Part shown: positions 21,747 to 36,700 of the stretch, in pieces | Layout: each line of letters opens with the position of its first letter | How positions within the stretch are numbered: position 1 is the stretch's first letter | Assembly: GCA_014058105.1 (NCBI GenBank) | Contig: JACGCM010001812.1 | Location: 1-64,000 of the forward strand | DNA: 64,000 nt | DNA from: Kingdonia uniflora | Lineage: Eukaryota > Streptophyta > Magnoliopsida > Ranunculales > Circaeasteraceae | Direction: 5' to 3' | Program-made: the position numbers and the translations under genes | The notes under the pieces: generated by a model | Databases searched by the model: none | Seen by the model: only the letters and a program-made list of their open reading frames with translations | Told to the model about the DNA's origin: nothing

Positions 21747-24700
21747 CTACGACTCAGAACTTTTTCGGGTTTTTCTCCTCTTAAGTTTATCTTCCTCACG
21801 GTACCTTCCTCGCCGCTCTTCTCTCTGTCGCTTTTTTGAGACTTCCTCATTCTTGGCCTTTTCAGCTTCATAATTTTTCCTCTTCTCCGCATCCTTCAGG
21901 TTTTGTCTCTTCATCTGAAATGACCACACTTTCAAGTGAGTATAATTTTTCATACATTACTACGCAAAATACATAGATTAACTTTCAAAAAAAGTGCATA
22001 GAGCCCCAATCGACATCCAGGCACACTCTTAGCAGCATATTATAAACCTATAGGTAAAGTTAACCTCCAATAACATAGATTAACTTTCAAAAAAAGTACA
22101 TAGAACCCCAATCGACATCCAGGACCACTCTTAGCAGCATATTAAAAACCTATAGGTAAAGTTAACTTCCAATAACATATTTGTTATGGATAGATCTTGC
22201 TTATATATAGTAGAAAAAAATAGGACTTCTTTAAAGATAACCTACGTTGGTAAGATGTCAAGACTGGTAGGGGTACCAGAAGATGTAACTCCTCGTGTTT
22301 CCAACAATATAGGATATGTTATAAAAACACTGAAACAGATGTAATAAAAAATATCCTGTAAAATTACTAGTTATTTGTCTTCTTTCGGCCCAAATCATAC
22401 TATTGTCTGCCTCGTGCCACTGTACCAGGTCAGGGGTCAAGATATGGAGGTCGTACTATACATGCTTACACTGGATACTTGTTATACTGGCATAGTCACC
22501 GGCATATATGATGTTATAGCAAACAGATCAAACTTAAAATTTCACGACGCATCTGGTAGTAGTCTAATCGCAATATTCCCTTTTTACCTACTTTAAATAT
22601 AGCGATACATCGATGTGTTGTAAGGTGGCCTATCATTCCTGGGCTGTAAGGATAAGTTATCTGATAGCATTATTTCATTTTATCAACTATACATATAAAA
22701 ATATGTTTCAAAATAAAATAGGTTCTCTTTCACGTTTGTCTAATATTAAATTGACAAAACAAATACAACTGATATGTATGCCAATATACTGCATCTGGCA
22801 CGCAAAACTTGACAGCAGTCAATCGGCTCATGAATCAAGTAAAATTAAGCTAGTGAGCTACTATAAGAAAAAATTCACAGAACATCGCTTAGTACTACTA
22901 TTAAGATACTCTTACATGGTGTCAAGAAAAAATAATAGACTATTACGCGTGCATACCTTTTCAATTTTTATCAATTGAAGTTGCTGAACGCAAGTATAGA
23001 CGTTGCACTCACGAAGTTCCATTACAACAGCACGGCGGTCTGAAAGGAGCGGCTTCCGGCTTGGCATATCCTTCAGCTTTGAAGCAAAAGGGAGAGCTGC
23101 TTGTAACTGTTTTGGTATCACCATGGGATTATACTTCTTCGGCTTGCGTTCAACTGGCTGTAAGTCAAAAAGAAACCGGGAGGGAAATGTAAGAGATGCA
23201 CTGAGCAAAAAAACTTTAATTACAAATTGATGGCAAAAAACAGCATAGACTATTACCGCAGAGGGATAGAGAGAGTCCTTATTGATCGGAATAGGGAGAT
23301 TGTGTTCTCTCCTGAGCTCAGCAACAGTTTTCATTCCTTTCCAGGTCTGATCACGAGGTTGAAGAGCCGTTGTTAATGGATTAAAGAAACGAGGGACTTC
23401 AACGTGAGTCCATGCCCTCAGGAAAACAATGTCACTCATCAGAATTCTGTCCTCAAATGTGCATCTAGCAATCCCTTCCTTAGGTTGTCCTCCCATCTTT
23501 TTGGGTTTGTTACCAAGCTCTTCCTTTGCAGCCTGTACAAAATAAGAGGGCCAAAAATAACTAAATGACCAAGCAGATAAAATCAACTCTCGGAATCTAT
23601 AGAGTACTTGCTATACCTTAGATGCTTATTCACAATTACGTATAATATATTCCCATTCAATGGAAATTTCAAGTCATCTATGAGATATTTTCTTCTTTTC
23701 TTCATTTTTTCGTGCAACAACATACTGAGAAAGGGCTAGGCCCCAACAGGCATAACAAACAGTACAGAATTTAAGAGTTTGGTTGCCGTGGGATTATTAC
23801 AAAAACGAGAGGGGTTGAAACACTCTAGACCGCAAAAACATGAGTGCCATAACCAATAAGATACTATCAATTACGTAAGAAGCGGTACATATACAATCAA
23901 AATTTCAAGTCATGTACAGCAATGTAAATATCAATCGATGTATGTCTCTTTGCGGTTCTGGTTCGTCTCTGTCAGATCTACGATGGAGTTCCCTCTAATA
24001 CTCGTAATTCGAGTTGGATTCAGTGTTAATATCTCCTTTCTCTCTTAAATCCGGCTGGTTTTTTGAAATATTTCTAGGGTTTCGTTTTATGGGCGGAAGC
24101 TGAGGTTTGTAATCTCGGGAGGTTTGATTCAGGGGGTTTGTTTGCTTGTTTCCCTTCAGACTTTCAAGTGGTTCTCTCTTCTGCAGCTACTTCTTGCGGG
24201 TTGTGGTGCTCCACAGAGAATATTTTCTCTCGATATCCTGTTCGTTTTGATCGTTTATTTTGGTGGTGGTTCATCTGGCCTCGGGGATGGTTTGGCTTTG
24301 GTGCTCCTCTTCACTTTCTGGGTTTCTCCAGTGTCTTTTCTTGTTCTCTTGTCCAGCTTACAGAGCTGGTCCAGTGCTTTGGGTCGCTGGTCTTGTGGTG
24401 TTGTTTGAGGCTCTTGTTTGGTGCTGGACTGCTTCTCTCTCTCGAGCATCTGAATGGCTTAAGGTTCCTCAAGTCTCTCTTGTGTCTGGGTGTTTAGTTG
24501 GAGGCTTCTTGGTTTGAGGTTTTAGTCTTCACAGTTTGTGGTTCTTTATAGCATAGTATTAGTGACGGTTTACTTGGGCTTTCAACGGCTGGCAGATAAT
24601 TTTTGCTGTTGTTATGGTTATATCGGAGGTACGTTTTCACTAGTTTAATGGAGCTATTCAAGCATATTAAGGTAGATGAGAAGGTGTTTTGGTTCTATCG

Positions 24701-27700
24701 GGATAATGTTCGGATGGTGATAGATGAAGTCGGTAAGGTATATCAACACAGAATCATTATATCGGTCCCTCGGGCGAAATGGTGCTATAGAGAATGTTTG
24801 AAGTTGGCTAGTAGTGTGGATGAGAATAATGAGTCAAGTAATGTGTCGGGGAGTAGTGGGAAGTTTCTCTTCTTGTTCTGTCCAACCAGAGAGGCGTGTA
24901 TTAAACTCACAGTATTATCCAAGGCTCATAATCCCCATTCGATTTGTGTACCTTCTGGAGAAGGTGGTAGAGAGTGGAGTGCTTTTGCTTTGGCCCTTAA
25001 AGGTCAAGTTCAATTTCCCCGGCAGTTTTCTGGAGAAGTTGGAAGTCCATACTAGAGGGAGCAGGGATGGAAGGTCCTTTAGGAAGATTATTGAGAATCT
25101 TAATGAGGACACTATTGTTCGTATGTTCGAAGTGGATAAGAAATTTGTGTTTGTAGTGAGGTTCATTCTTGCAGGTAGAAAGTGTTACAAAATAGGAGAA
25201 CGCAGGCCTACGTTGCATATCAAGGTAGTTAACACAGCAATAGAGGGACTTTGGCTTGCTGATGTAACTAAAGTAGCTATTCGTGAGCCGAGGGGAACAA
25301 ACTTTAAGACGTTTTTTAGTGATGGGAGCACGAAGATCATCAAAATTCTATCTAATGAGAAGGGAAGTAGTCTGAAATTTTTCACGTCTCAAACAGTAGA
25401 AACACATTGATATTTCCATAAGGTTGTAATATGTTAAATTGGAAGTTACTGGAAGAGGCTCTCCGTAGTATTATCTCGAGGGGTAATGGGATAGTTGAGA
25501 GCAAAGAAAAAACTCATTTCTGTGATGACAACAAAGCTCGTCTACAATCCAGCTGATGCTCAAGGTGGGGAATGCACTAGCGGAGTAGGTGTTCTTCCTT
25601 CTTGTTGAAGTAAGGAGATGGATATGTATAAGGAGGATAACCTGGAAACTTGGAATAAGTATAACAATCATATAATTGGCAAGATGCAAGGCTTGAACAA
25701 TATTTTCGGGATTTGGGTTAAGGTTTGGGATTTCCCCTCTCACTTGTGGTCTGTTCCCATCTTTTACAATATTGGTGAATCATTGGAATGGTTTCTAGAC
25801 ATTGAGCCTAATACTTAGAATGTCAGAAAACTTGCCCCCTCTAGGGCTAAAAATTCGCAACAAACCGGGTAGTATTGCAAGGGAATTTTTAGTATCAGCG
25901 GGTTCAAAGGGGGAATTCCAGCTTCTTGTGGAATGTGATATTTCTCGAATTTTTGGGCTGCTCGAGGAAAAAGAGTTGGGTATACCGAAGACGGAGCTCA
26001 TCAAATCTCCATAAGAAATAGTGTGAAGATGGGGAAGGGTGGTATTGTCTCTATGGTCCATGTGAATGCCTTAGAGCCGTTGTTTAGCAAGAGTAGGAGG
26101 ATACTCCAGATAGAAACACGAGTTTGCAATGTAAAAGAGTCTTTGTGTGGGAAAGATCTAAAGGTGAGTATGGGTGGAGGATCTGTGATAAGCAATTCAG
26201 AGCCAAAGGTTCCTTTTGCGTCACAGTTAAGGGTGGTTTCAAGTGAGCTAAGTTACAAAGATGTGGTTGAAAATAGGTAAGTATAAGCGTGCAAAATACT
26301 TCAAATGAGTTGTGCTCAGCTCCTATTATTCGTAAAACTCCATGGGCTTCTAGGCTTCAGGGTGCGAGCATAAAGGGATTGCCGGAGATGTCGGATAATG
26401 GTGCAACAAGGTATAACGGTGTTACCCCATTCGGTAAGAGTTCCCTCCTTAGTACTAAACGGGGATCACAGGTACATGTTGACTTCGGTAAATTATTCAA
26501 TCCGTTTACTTCTAATCTCAGCCGTAAGATGATTCCATCTTCCGATTGTTGTTCTCCTTCATGTCTCTTTTGTTTGGGGGGGCCAGTGCTTTCGTCTTCC
26601 ATTATGTGTTTGCAGGAGGCAAGTGTTGGGCAAAAGCAAGCAAAGAATAGCCTTTCGCATACCTTGAATAATGAATGGAGAGCTATTGATGTTGGTTCCA
26701 GAAGTGGTAATTACGGTTCCATGTGTCCTTATGTTGAAAGGGCTGATGTAAGCCGTGATTATGTTCCAAGTGGAAAAGTTGAGGATGTCATTACCTCAAC
26801 TACATGTCAAGCTAATGATATATTTGATCTAGAATGTCTGGATAAGGGGGACAAATGGTTGGCTTCAAGTAAGGATAGGGGGGGTCGATTTTTGGTAGAG
26901 AGGATGGTGAGATGAGCGAAGTAGAAGATATTGGATGGTGTGATCTTCCGTCCATAGGGGCGGCAGGTGGTATTATAGTGATGTGGGACAAAAAAGTTTG
27001 ATAAGTTTAGTGTGGGTAATAATTCTGTTTCAATGAGTGGTAAGAGACTAGGGCATAATGATATTCTCACCTTTACTGGAGTTTATGGGCCTAATGAGGA
27101 TAACTTGAGGCGGGGCTTTTGGGACGAGCTTGAGAGGGTGAAGGTCTCTATTGGGGTGGACGTTTGGTGTATAGGAAGGGATTTTAATATGATCAGGTTT
27201 TTGAATGAGAAGAATACTGCTACGAGGATTGTTTCTAGTATGCGCAGATTTGGTGAATTTATTCATAGGAATTCTCTTGTGGTTTTTGGTCGTCTTAATA
27301 GGTTTTTGGTCAACAGAAAGTGGGAGGATAGGTTCCCGAAGCTTTTCCCAAACTGTAGCTACTAAAACTTGCTCGGACCACTCTCCTACTGCCTTAGATT
27401 GTGACTCTATATCAAAGGGTCTCTTAAGCAATTCAAATTTGAGAATATGTGGTTAAAGGTGTTCAAGGAAAAGGTTAAAGATTGGTGGGATTTGTTTGAG
27501 GTGGAAGATAGGTCCGATAAAGTTTTTAGGAGTAAGCTTAAGATGTTGAAGTGCGAGATTATTAAATGGAATAAAGACAGTTGGCAACATTGTGAGGCAG
27601 AAAATGACTGCTCGATAAGATTGATGAGTTGGATAAGATGGAGGAGAATGTCGGGTTAGTTAGTGCGGATGCTACGAGGAGAGATACCTTGAAGAGTGAG

Positions 27701-30700
27701 TTTATTACTGTGGTTAAAATATAAGAGATGTCATGGAGGCAAAAGTCCCAAGTCCAGTGGTTGAAAGAAGGGGAAAACAATATAAAGTTTTTTCATAAAG
27801 TTGCAATGCTCGTAATAGAATTAACAAAATGAATAAGGTGGAGGTGTCATGGGTGTTGTTGGAAGATGAAGAAGATATTCGTAAAGGAGCCGTGGAGCAT
27901 TATTTTGGGCTTTACACTATGAGGATAGTTACTTAAGGCCTAGGTTGGATGGAGTGGCGTTTGATAGGATTTCAGCTGAAAAAGCTAATATTTTGGAGGC
28001 TTTCATTGAGGAGGATGAAGTTCTAGAGGTGATTCGAGGGATGGATGGAAATAAGCCTTCTAGGCTGATGGCCTTTTTCACACTCTTGGGATGTTATTAA
28101 AGCCAAATCTTATGGAGGTGATAAAAGATTTCTTTGAAAATGGGTATTTGGATTATTATTCTAAAAGTACTTTTGTTACTCGGATTCCTAAGGTTGATAG
28201 GGCCGTTAATATCAAAGACTTTAGACCCATTAGCTTGGTGAGTAACGTGTATAAGATTAGCTAAGATCTGAACTTGTAGAATTAAAAAAGGTCATTGGTT
28301 TGTTATTTCGAAAGAACATGGGGCTTTTGTGCTTGGTAGACAAATTTTGGATGGCATCTTGGTGGCTAACGAAAGCATTGACTTCAGAAGTTAAGTCTCG
28401 GACCCCGGAGTGGTATGTAAAGTAGATATGGAGAAAGCGCACGATCAGGTCACTTCAGACTTAATTGATTATATGTTTTGTCGGATGGGTTTTGGAGAGA
28501 GGTGGAGAGGGTGGGTCTAGTGTATTTCTTCTGCTTCCCTCTCTATTTTGGTGAATTGTGCGCCGACGAGGTATTTTAGAAGTACGAGGGGGATTTGCCA
28601 GGGGATCCATTCTCCCCCTTCCTTTTTACTATTGTGGCAGAGACGCTAGGGGGGATTATTAGTAGAGTTGCATTACACGAGGATATTGAGGGGTTTAAGG
28701 TCGGCCAAGATCAGGTAGAGGTAAAGCATCTTCAGTTTGCAGATGACACATTAGTGTTTGTCAAAACCTCTATGCATCAGCTACGGTTCCTTCGCGGTCT
28801 CTTGTTTCGTTTTGAGGCGGTGTCGGGTCTTTGCATCAATCTCAGTAAGAGCAAGATTATGGGGATCGGTGAGGTCCCTAGATTACAGTCTTTGGTTGGG
28901 ATGTTGGATTGTGGGGTGGAAACTCTTCCTTCCTCGTACTTGGGTTTGTCATTGGGAGCAAAGTATAAATCTAAGGCAATTTGGGATTCTGTTATTGAAA
29001 GATTTTCTAAGAGACTTAGTGGGTGGAAGGCCAAGTACCTATCGAAAGGATGGAGGGTGGGCCTTTTAAAAGTATTTTCTCTAGTCCTCCAGTGTATTAT
29101 ATGTCGTTTACTCTCCCTAAAAGAGCAGAAAAATTGTTAGAATCGATTATGAAAATTTTTCTTTGAAATGATATAGTGGAGGAACACAAGATTGATCAAG
29201 TCGGCTCGAAGCAGGTTTGTAGGTCTAGAGAGGAAGGATGGTTGGAGATTAGGAAGTTGTCTAGAATGGACGAGGCATTGTTAGGTAAATGGTTATGGAG
29301 ATTCGGGCAAGAAGACAAGTTGTGGAATAAAGTTACTATTTCTAGATTTGGAGTGAAGAATTTTGGGTGCGGGGTGAGTGATGAATATTAACGAAAGTTT
29401 CGGTATATGTGTTAGACTTAAAGTGGGAGTTAGGAACAAGGAGAAATTTTGGGAGGATCGGTGGCTCTTTGATTCCTCGCTTAAAGATTTGTACCATTTG
29501 TTATTCTCCTTATCAGATAAACATGAACATGAGTTCAGTTCAAAAGGTGATAAACTTGGGGCATACTGGCATATCTTGGAATCTCGGCTTTGATAGAAAC
29601 TTGAATAATTGGGAAATGGAACCGGTAACTTCTCTTGTGGAAAAACTTGCTAGCTTTTATCATAGTCCGGGGGAAGAGGATAGGATGATCTGGATTGTGT
29701 GCGCCAAAGGTTTGTTTTCAGTGAAGACATTCGACAAGGCCTTAGATAATACACCCCATGATACTCCTTCCTTTTCTTTCCTTTTAAGAGTATTTGGGTT
29801 TCTAAGCTGCCTTCTAAGGTGCTTTTTTTTTCCAGTGAAGACATTCTATAAGGCCTTAGATAATACACCCCATGATACTCCTTCCTTTTCTTTCCTTTTA
29901 AGAGTATTTAGGTTCCTAAGCTGCCTTCTAAGGTGCCTTTTTTTCTTGAACTTTGTCCTTAAATAAAGCCCTCACCATTGATAATCTTCATAAACACAAA
30001 ATTCTTCTTATGATCAATTTTTGTTGTGTAAAAAGGATGGAGAGTCTATTGATCATTTGTTTCTTCTTTGCCCTTTCACCGAGAGTATTTGAATTGAATT
30101 GTGTACATGAGTTGACATCTCATGGCCGCATTTTAGGAATGCTAAGGAGCTTTTAACAAATTAGAATACAAGTAACCTTGTTGGTCATGGTAAGATGGTA
30201 TGGCGCTTTCTTCCTTTCGCAGTGATGTGGGCTATTTGTTTGGAGCGGAATTCGAGAAAGTTCCAAGGGAAAGAGAAATCAAGAGCTTCGGTCATGGTGT
30301 CTATTAAAGCTCTTATTTTATAGTGGAGTAAAGCTGCGATAAAATTACCAGGGTTATTCTTCGAGTATCTCATGGTGAAGTGGAAGGATACGATTACTGG
30401 TTAGGGCTCACGGGTATAGGGTTGTTTTTTATATTGTTTCATTTTTATTTATTTTTTTTGCTACTTTTTCTTGTTCCTCCACCTAGTGTAAATAATTCAC
30501 AATACGAATAGAGAAATCTTAAAACGAATAATTGTACGAAAAACAAACCAATTGGTTGGGAAAAATTCATTTAGAGCTTCAATTGCTTAATCGAAATCAA
30601 TTACAATTGAATTCCTCTCAAACCCTAAGTTTCTCTCTTAGAATTGCATTGATCTAACATGATCTAATCTTGCCTAGCCTTGCCCCTTTTATAGGGTTAC

Positions 30701-33700
30701 CAGTTCCTAGTTACAAAATAGGACAAATATGCAACGCCTAAAGAAATAGGCTAAATCGCGCCTCTGTTTGTTCGAACAGAACAAGCCTCTGTTTGTTCGA
30801 ACAGGAAAAAGAGTATTTGAACAAAAGACTCAGACAGGTGTTTATTCGAATAGAAAACAAAGTGTATTCGAATAGAAAAGAAGTGTATTCGAACAAAAAT
30901 AAAGTGTATTCGAATAGAAAACAAAGTCTGTTCGAACAGAACACTCAGACACTTGTTTATTTGAATAGGAAAAGAAGTCTATTCGAATACAAAAGGGGTG
31001 TATTCGAACAGACTTCGAATAGACTTTTTAAAAAGTCAAAAAACGGCTTAGATCCTCCTGGATCAGTAAAGGCGTGGTTTTTGCCTTTCTTTTTGTATTT
31101 TGAATCCTTTCATTAATAAAATATATAATAATAAAAAAATCGATGTATGTCTCGTGATATTGTACGATACTTTTTGGATATACTGGTTTATAGACCTATT
31201 CATTCTTTTCTTTGGGATTATAGGAATATTAAATAATAATGGGCTACATGTATCGGTCATAATGATATAAACAGTAAATAATTTTTGTTATGATGAATAT
31301 ATTTCAAATAAAAGTAACTAAATATCTGGCTGAACTGCCCTTTGTAACTGAATACATAAGAAATACCAAGTAAACTAACCTTCTTAACTTGCCCCCTGAT
31401 CCCACTTACAGTACGGATTTCTGCACCTTCAAACCTACTAATTTCAAGATCTGATGTAAACATATCTTTGATAAGAGCTGTCTTCCTAAAGATCTTGCAA
31501 GGGTATCCAACAAACTTGATCTTCTTCATTATACGAGCAGCATGGTTGAACTCTTGCACAACTGCAGTTGCCGTAATCCTAAATGCTGCCTGGGGAAGAA
31601 ACAAATTGAGATGAATTCAGCAGGATTATATAATATATGATGTTAAAAATAATGGACTTCTACGAGATAAGCAACAGTGGCTCTAACACCCTTCAGCACT
31701 GCGCTCTTCCTTCCTTTATGTCACATATGAAAGTTTTAAAATGTTATTATCTTCAGATGATAGCAAACCTATCAACTTAATATTCACAAACATGAGCTCT
31801 GATAGTGCTTTATAGATGGAGAGAGTGACTACTAGTTTTAAAGACACTGCTTTATATATTTGTAGTTCTTAGTAGATTAGAGTTATACTCAGAGCTCACA
31901 AAATGACCTACTGCTCTTGGTATGCATGGTGGTTGCTGAACTCAGATGGCACAGTTGCTGATAACAGGGGGAGCTAAGGTCTATGCATTGTTTGCTTTAG
32001 TGAAGAATGCACCCCCGAATCAGTATTGCTACCATGAACTGAATGCTACTCAGAGGACTGATAAATGCAATAACACAACTGTAGAGAAAAAGCTGTATTG
32101 CTACTGATTCTCTTGGATCATTAACAACTGAAAGGAAAAAAACCTCCTCCATGAGGCTGTCACTTTTTATTAAGAGTCTAAGGGTAGAATGTACTTGAAG
32201 GCGAAAAAATTTATATCTAACCCCCAGCTTGCCCAGAAAAAAATTTATAACAAGCAATCCAAGTCAACAAAACTCAATTCATGGATTTGACATGGATACA
32301 AGATAAAAGCCAAATATTTACATAATTATCGTACATAAACAAACAAGCATCATGTCATTTAGGTATAGAAAATCCTCTCATGTGAGGTTACAGCTCATAG
32401 AACAGAAAGGAAGGTTTCAAAAGTCAAAGAACTTTGATAAATAGAATTTCTACTATATATGCAAAGAAATCAAAGCGTGAACCATATCAATGTATTTAAC
32501 AAAACTGTGTCCCCACCTCACCACTCACATAGTTATAAAAATAGATTTACAAGAAAACAATCCAAGACCCTCCCTCCCACGTTTGATTACTTCCTTGTGA
32601 AGAGTATTGCATATAACTGATCTTCTGAAGAACAGTAATCCACCTTTACATGCCACACACACAAGAACACAATGAACACACAAATTTAAGGAGCACTTAG
32701 CATAAAGAAAATACATCACAAATAAATATTAGGTCGCATGCACGTATAACTTCTTAGTTGCCGTTATTGTTCTTAAGACGCCATGTTAAGATTCTGGAGT
32801 CAAGATACAAAGGGTGAAGGGTGTAGCCACTACCCCTCAAGTTGATTTTTTTGGTAGGAGGTGGTCAGGTGGATCAAGAAATAGTTCCCAGTTCATTAAA
32901 ACAAATTGACACAAGGGTGAGAAGCCGGATATAAAAGAATATAAGAAACTTAACTTGGTGTCTCCAAAAGGGGAACAGATGAGGAAATAAAATGGGAAAG
33001 AAGCAAAGAGCGGCATCAACCACCTTTCACATAGAAGGGACCATACAGAATCAAATTCTATATTGTCAATGAATATGCATGGTAACATGCACCTAAATTG
33101 TCCTCCTTTAAAAAAATGTTGAGGTGTGAACCTAACTAGTTGCGAAAGAACCCATCAATCAAATCAGTTATGAGTGATATGATACATTCCTAGCAGCCAA
33201 ATGGTATACATGTCACACCGAAGATGATCATATGTAAAAATGATCTCTACCTGTCAAATTGAAGCGATTTTGGAGTACGTTTATCCAATTGTTCAAAATT
33301 ACTTTCGCGGTCAAATTGTGAGCTGACGAATGGTTCAAGCATGTCAACAACTGTCTTCTAATAATCAATATGCGTAAGAAAACACACAAGGTAAGGTAAA
33401 CATGAGAAACACGTTCACAAGGACGTAATATATGTGTATACCGCGGCTAGTATCAAATAATATTCTTCCTTGTGAGTGGCTAAAAGCATCGAAAGTCCTA
33501 GTCCAATCCTAAACTAAATGGATAGCAATTATTCGGAAGTCTAATAATGGAAGCAGACGTGACTTATCAGGAGGGAGCTAACAAGTCTGTTATGTATGGG
33601 AGCAATAAAATTAAATATGTTCTCACACCAAACTATTATTTCATTGCAAACATGATAATCGAATCACAAAAGGAAATAGCATAACCCAAACCATAACAAT

Positions 33701-36700
33701 AATGATATCTAACCTGATTTTTTGAAACATTTTGGACGGCAACCACTCCAGTGTTGGGAGGTACAAGAGGTCCATAAAACGTAGCAAGGCAGTGCATATG
33801 CTCAGGAGTATACTTGAGCATACGATGCCGCCCATTCAGATCCTCAATTGCATAAATAGGTGTGGTCTGGTAACGCCTCCAACCAATTGAAACAATAATT
33901 GGGTCTCTTGTCTTTAAGACTTTCCTGTGCCATCTATGCCGCTTTATTCGAACCTGGAAGAAAAGAGAGACATCTCATCAAAAAAAGTAAAGAGACGGTG
34001 AAGTACAAATCTCATAAAATACTTTGACTAATTTATTATTTGCAAAATTGAATGGTCAAAGGAACTTCCCCACTAACATCCTAGAATCTTACGACACGAC
34101 AGCACATAAAGATGATGCGGCAGTGCTTACTGTTTTCAAGCATGCTCAAAGGAACTTGCCCAACAACATCATAAGACTTCAAAGACACTCCAAAACAATC
34201 TAAATATGCCGTACCAGTAATTATGCTGGTTGCCAAAGACAAAGAGCAAATGAAGAGGGGGATAAACTCAGTTACCGCGTCTAAGAAACTCACCCTGACA
34301 ATGGATGCCTTTAGCATTCTATTCCACTGAAGGTGGTGTCTTGGCCCTCGCCTATATTCTTTTTATTTTGACAATTGACACTAGAAACCACAAATGGCAA
34401 AGATATATTTAGCATCCGGTGGATGCCTTCAACACTCAACTCCACATGCTTCCGTCCATGAAGGCTACAAGCTGACATCGATTTTACCAAGAATGCCATT
34501 TCCTTATATACTTGTTGATATATTAGAATTGTGTGTGACCCACGTGTCTATAAGTGGGACACTAACTGTTTACTATTTTTTTATTCGGTAAGGGCAAATT
34601 TTATTGATGAAAAAACAAGAACGAGGCCAATACAAGAGGAAATAAATAAATAAACACGCCTCTTCAAGAGGATAACACGGACGCAAAAGAAAAAAAGAAG
34701 AAGAAACCACTACTCAAGCCACTATCAATCAAGAATATCTGATGATCGTCTCCTTCCACTAAACCATAAACGACTCAAAAGACATCCCCGACATATCTGT
34801 CGTGGCTTTACTCCACCAAAAAATGAGAGCTTTAATAGACACCATGACTGAAACTCTTGACTTCCCTTTCCCTTCGAACTTCCTCGCATACGTTCTAACC
34901 ATATGGAGCACATCACTGCAAACGGAAGAAACACTAACACTTTACCTCGTCCAACAAGGTTTCTTATCTTCCAATTTGTTAAGAGTTCTTTAACATTCCT
35001 AATACAAGGCCACTAAAATACCGACCCCAGTAAATAATTCAATCCATATACTTTCAGCAAAAGCAAAATGACACAGAAGAAACAAATAGTTAATGGATTC
35101 CCCATCACTTTTACACATAGAGAAGAAACAAATTGTTAATGGATTCCCCATCACTTTTACACATAACAGAATCTAACAACAAGAATTTTATGTTTACAGA
35201 GATTGTCAATAGTTAGAGCTTTATTCAAGAACAAAATCCAAGCAAAAAAAACCACCTTAGAAGGAAGCTTAGGAACCAAAATTTTCTTTTTTGGAAAGGT
35301 AATAGGAGTAGCATGAGTTGGATTATCCAACACATTCTACAAAGTCTTCACAAAGAACACACCTTTGGCACACTTAATCCAGACCAACGTATCATCATCC
35401 TCTAAACAATGACGGAAGCTAATCAATTAATCCAAAAGAGATGTAACGGTATCCAATTCCCAATCATTCAAGTTACGATGCAAGCCGAGATTCCAAGACA
35501 TATAGTACAATCCAAGTTCATCACCTCTTGAACATGAACAGAGTAATCGTGATTGTTTGATAAGGAAAAAAGCAAAGGGTACAAATATTTAAGCAATGAG
35601 CCACCGATCCTACCAAAATCTCACCCTGTTACCAACACCGACACGTTTACCAACGTTCTTACTAATCTTCATCACCCCTCTCCACACACCACACCCATAA
35701 GACTCGATAATTTTCTTACTCCACCCGAATTCGATCACACCAAATGTAGAGATAATAATTCTCTTCCACAATCCGTTATCATCTTGCCAAAACCTCCATA
35801 ACCACTAACCTAACAAAGCGTCATTCATCCAAGACAACTTTTTGATCCCCAAGCCTCCTTCTCTACTCCTACAAACTTGCTTCCAACCAAACTGATGGAT
35901 CCTATGTTTCTCCTCCATATCATTCCAAAGAAAAAAATTCATAATAGATTCAACGATTTTTTGTACTCCCTTAGAGATAGTAAACAAAGACATAAATAAA
36001 CTGGAAGGCTTAAAAAAGTGGTTTTCAAAAGGGTTACCCCCTCCAACCTTAGGATAATTATTTAGCCTTCCACCCACTGAATCTCTTAGAAAACCTATCA
36101 ATAACAGGATCTCAGATAGTCTTCAACTTGTACTTTGCCCCAACGGCAAGCCCAAATAAGTAGAAGGAAAAGTCTCCACGCCATACCCCAAAGTCTCCGC
36201 TAATATAGTAAGATTAGGGACCTCTCTTACCCCCATAATCTTACTCTCACTTAGATTAAAATAAAGACCAGACACTGCCACAAAACAAGACAAAAACCTT
36301 GAAAGAACCACACCTGGCGCATCGACGTTCTAACAAACACTAAGGTGTCATCTGCCAATTGGATATGCCTCACCTCTACCTTGTCTTCCCCTACCTTAAA
36401 GCCTTCCATATCCCCATGTAACACAACTTTATTAATCATTATACATAGAGCCTCTGCAACCACAATAAAAAGAAAGGGGGATAACAGATCTCCTAGGCGA
36501 ATCCCCCTCGTACTCCTAAAATACCCCGTCAGGGAACAGTTAACCAAGATAGAAAATGAGTTAAAGGAAATACACTTCTTAACCCACCCTCTCTATCTTT
36601 CCCTAAAACCCATCCTACTAAATATATAATCAATGAAATTCCAGTTAATATGGTCATATTTCATCATATTTATTTTACATACAACACCAGGAACCCCCGA

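Larger units (their letters stand above)
23949..31137 (+). mobile_element. LINE-B: full-length LINE in BMS1 intron 14 (antisense to the gene)
   Basis: A 7,189-bp insertion bounded by a perfect 16-bp target-site duplication and ending in an A-rich tail (ATAATAATAAAAAAA), the signature of target-primed reverse transcription. Order: G/T-rich 5' UTR (23949 to about 24600), ORF1 remnant (24603-26915), ORF2 remnant (about 26905-30400), then a 3' region interrupted by an LTR-like block with a TTCGAA array (about 30487-31070). The last bases, 'TCATTAATAAAAT', match the 3' end of LINE-C. Both ORFs are full of stops and shifts. Orientation is opposite to BMS1. Removing it and one duplication copy leaves a native intron 14 of about 642 bp. 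Confidence 0.9.

Noticed and set aside
24124..24517. Overlapping hydrophobic open frames near the LINE-B start
   Set aside because: They lie in the G/T-rich LINE 5' UTR; compositional, with no motif and no family match.
30738..31116. Open frames on both strands rich in Tyr/Ser/Asn/Arg and Phe/Leu/Glu
   Set aside because: They are translations of the palindromic TTCGAA tandem array; the repeat opens frames on either strand and no start, context or domain supports a protein.
32837..33088. Hydrophobic minus-strand frame in BMS1 intron 13
   Set aside because: No domain, no splice sites joining it to BMS1 in phase, and not part of the known BMS1 protein between exons 13 and 14.
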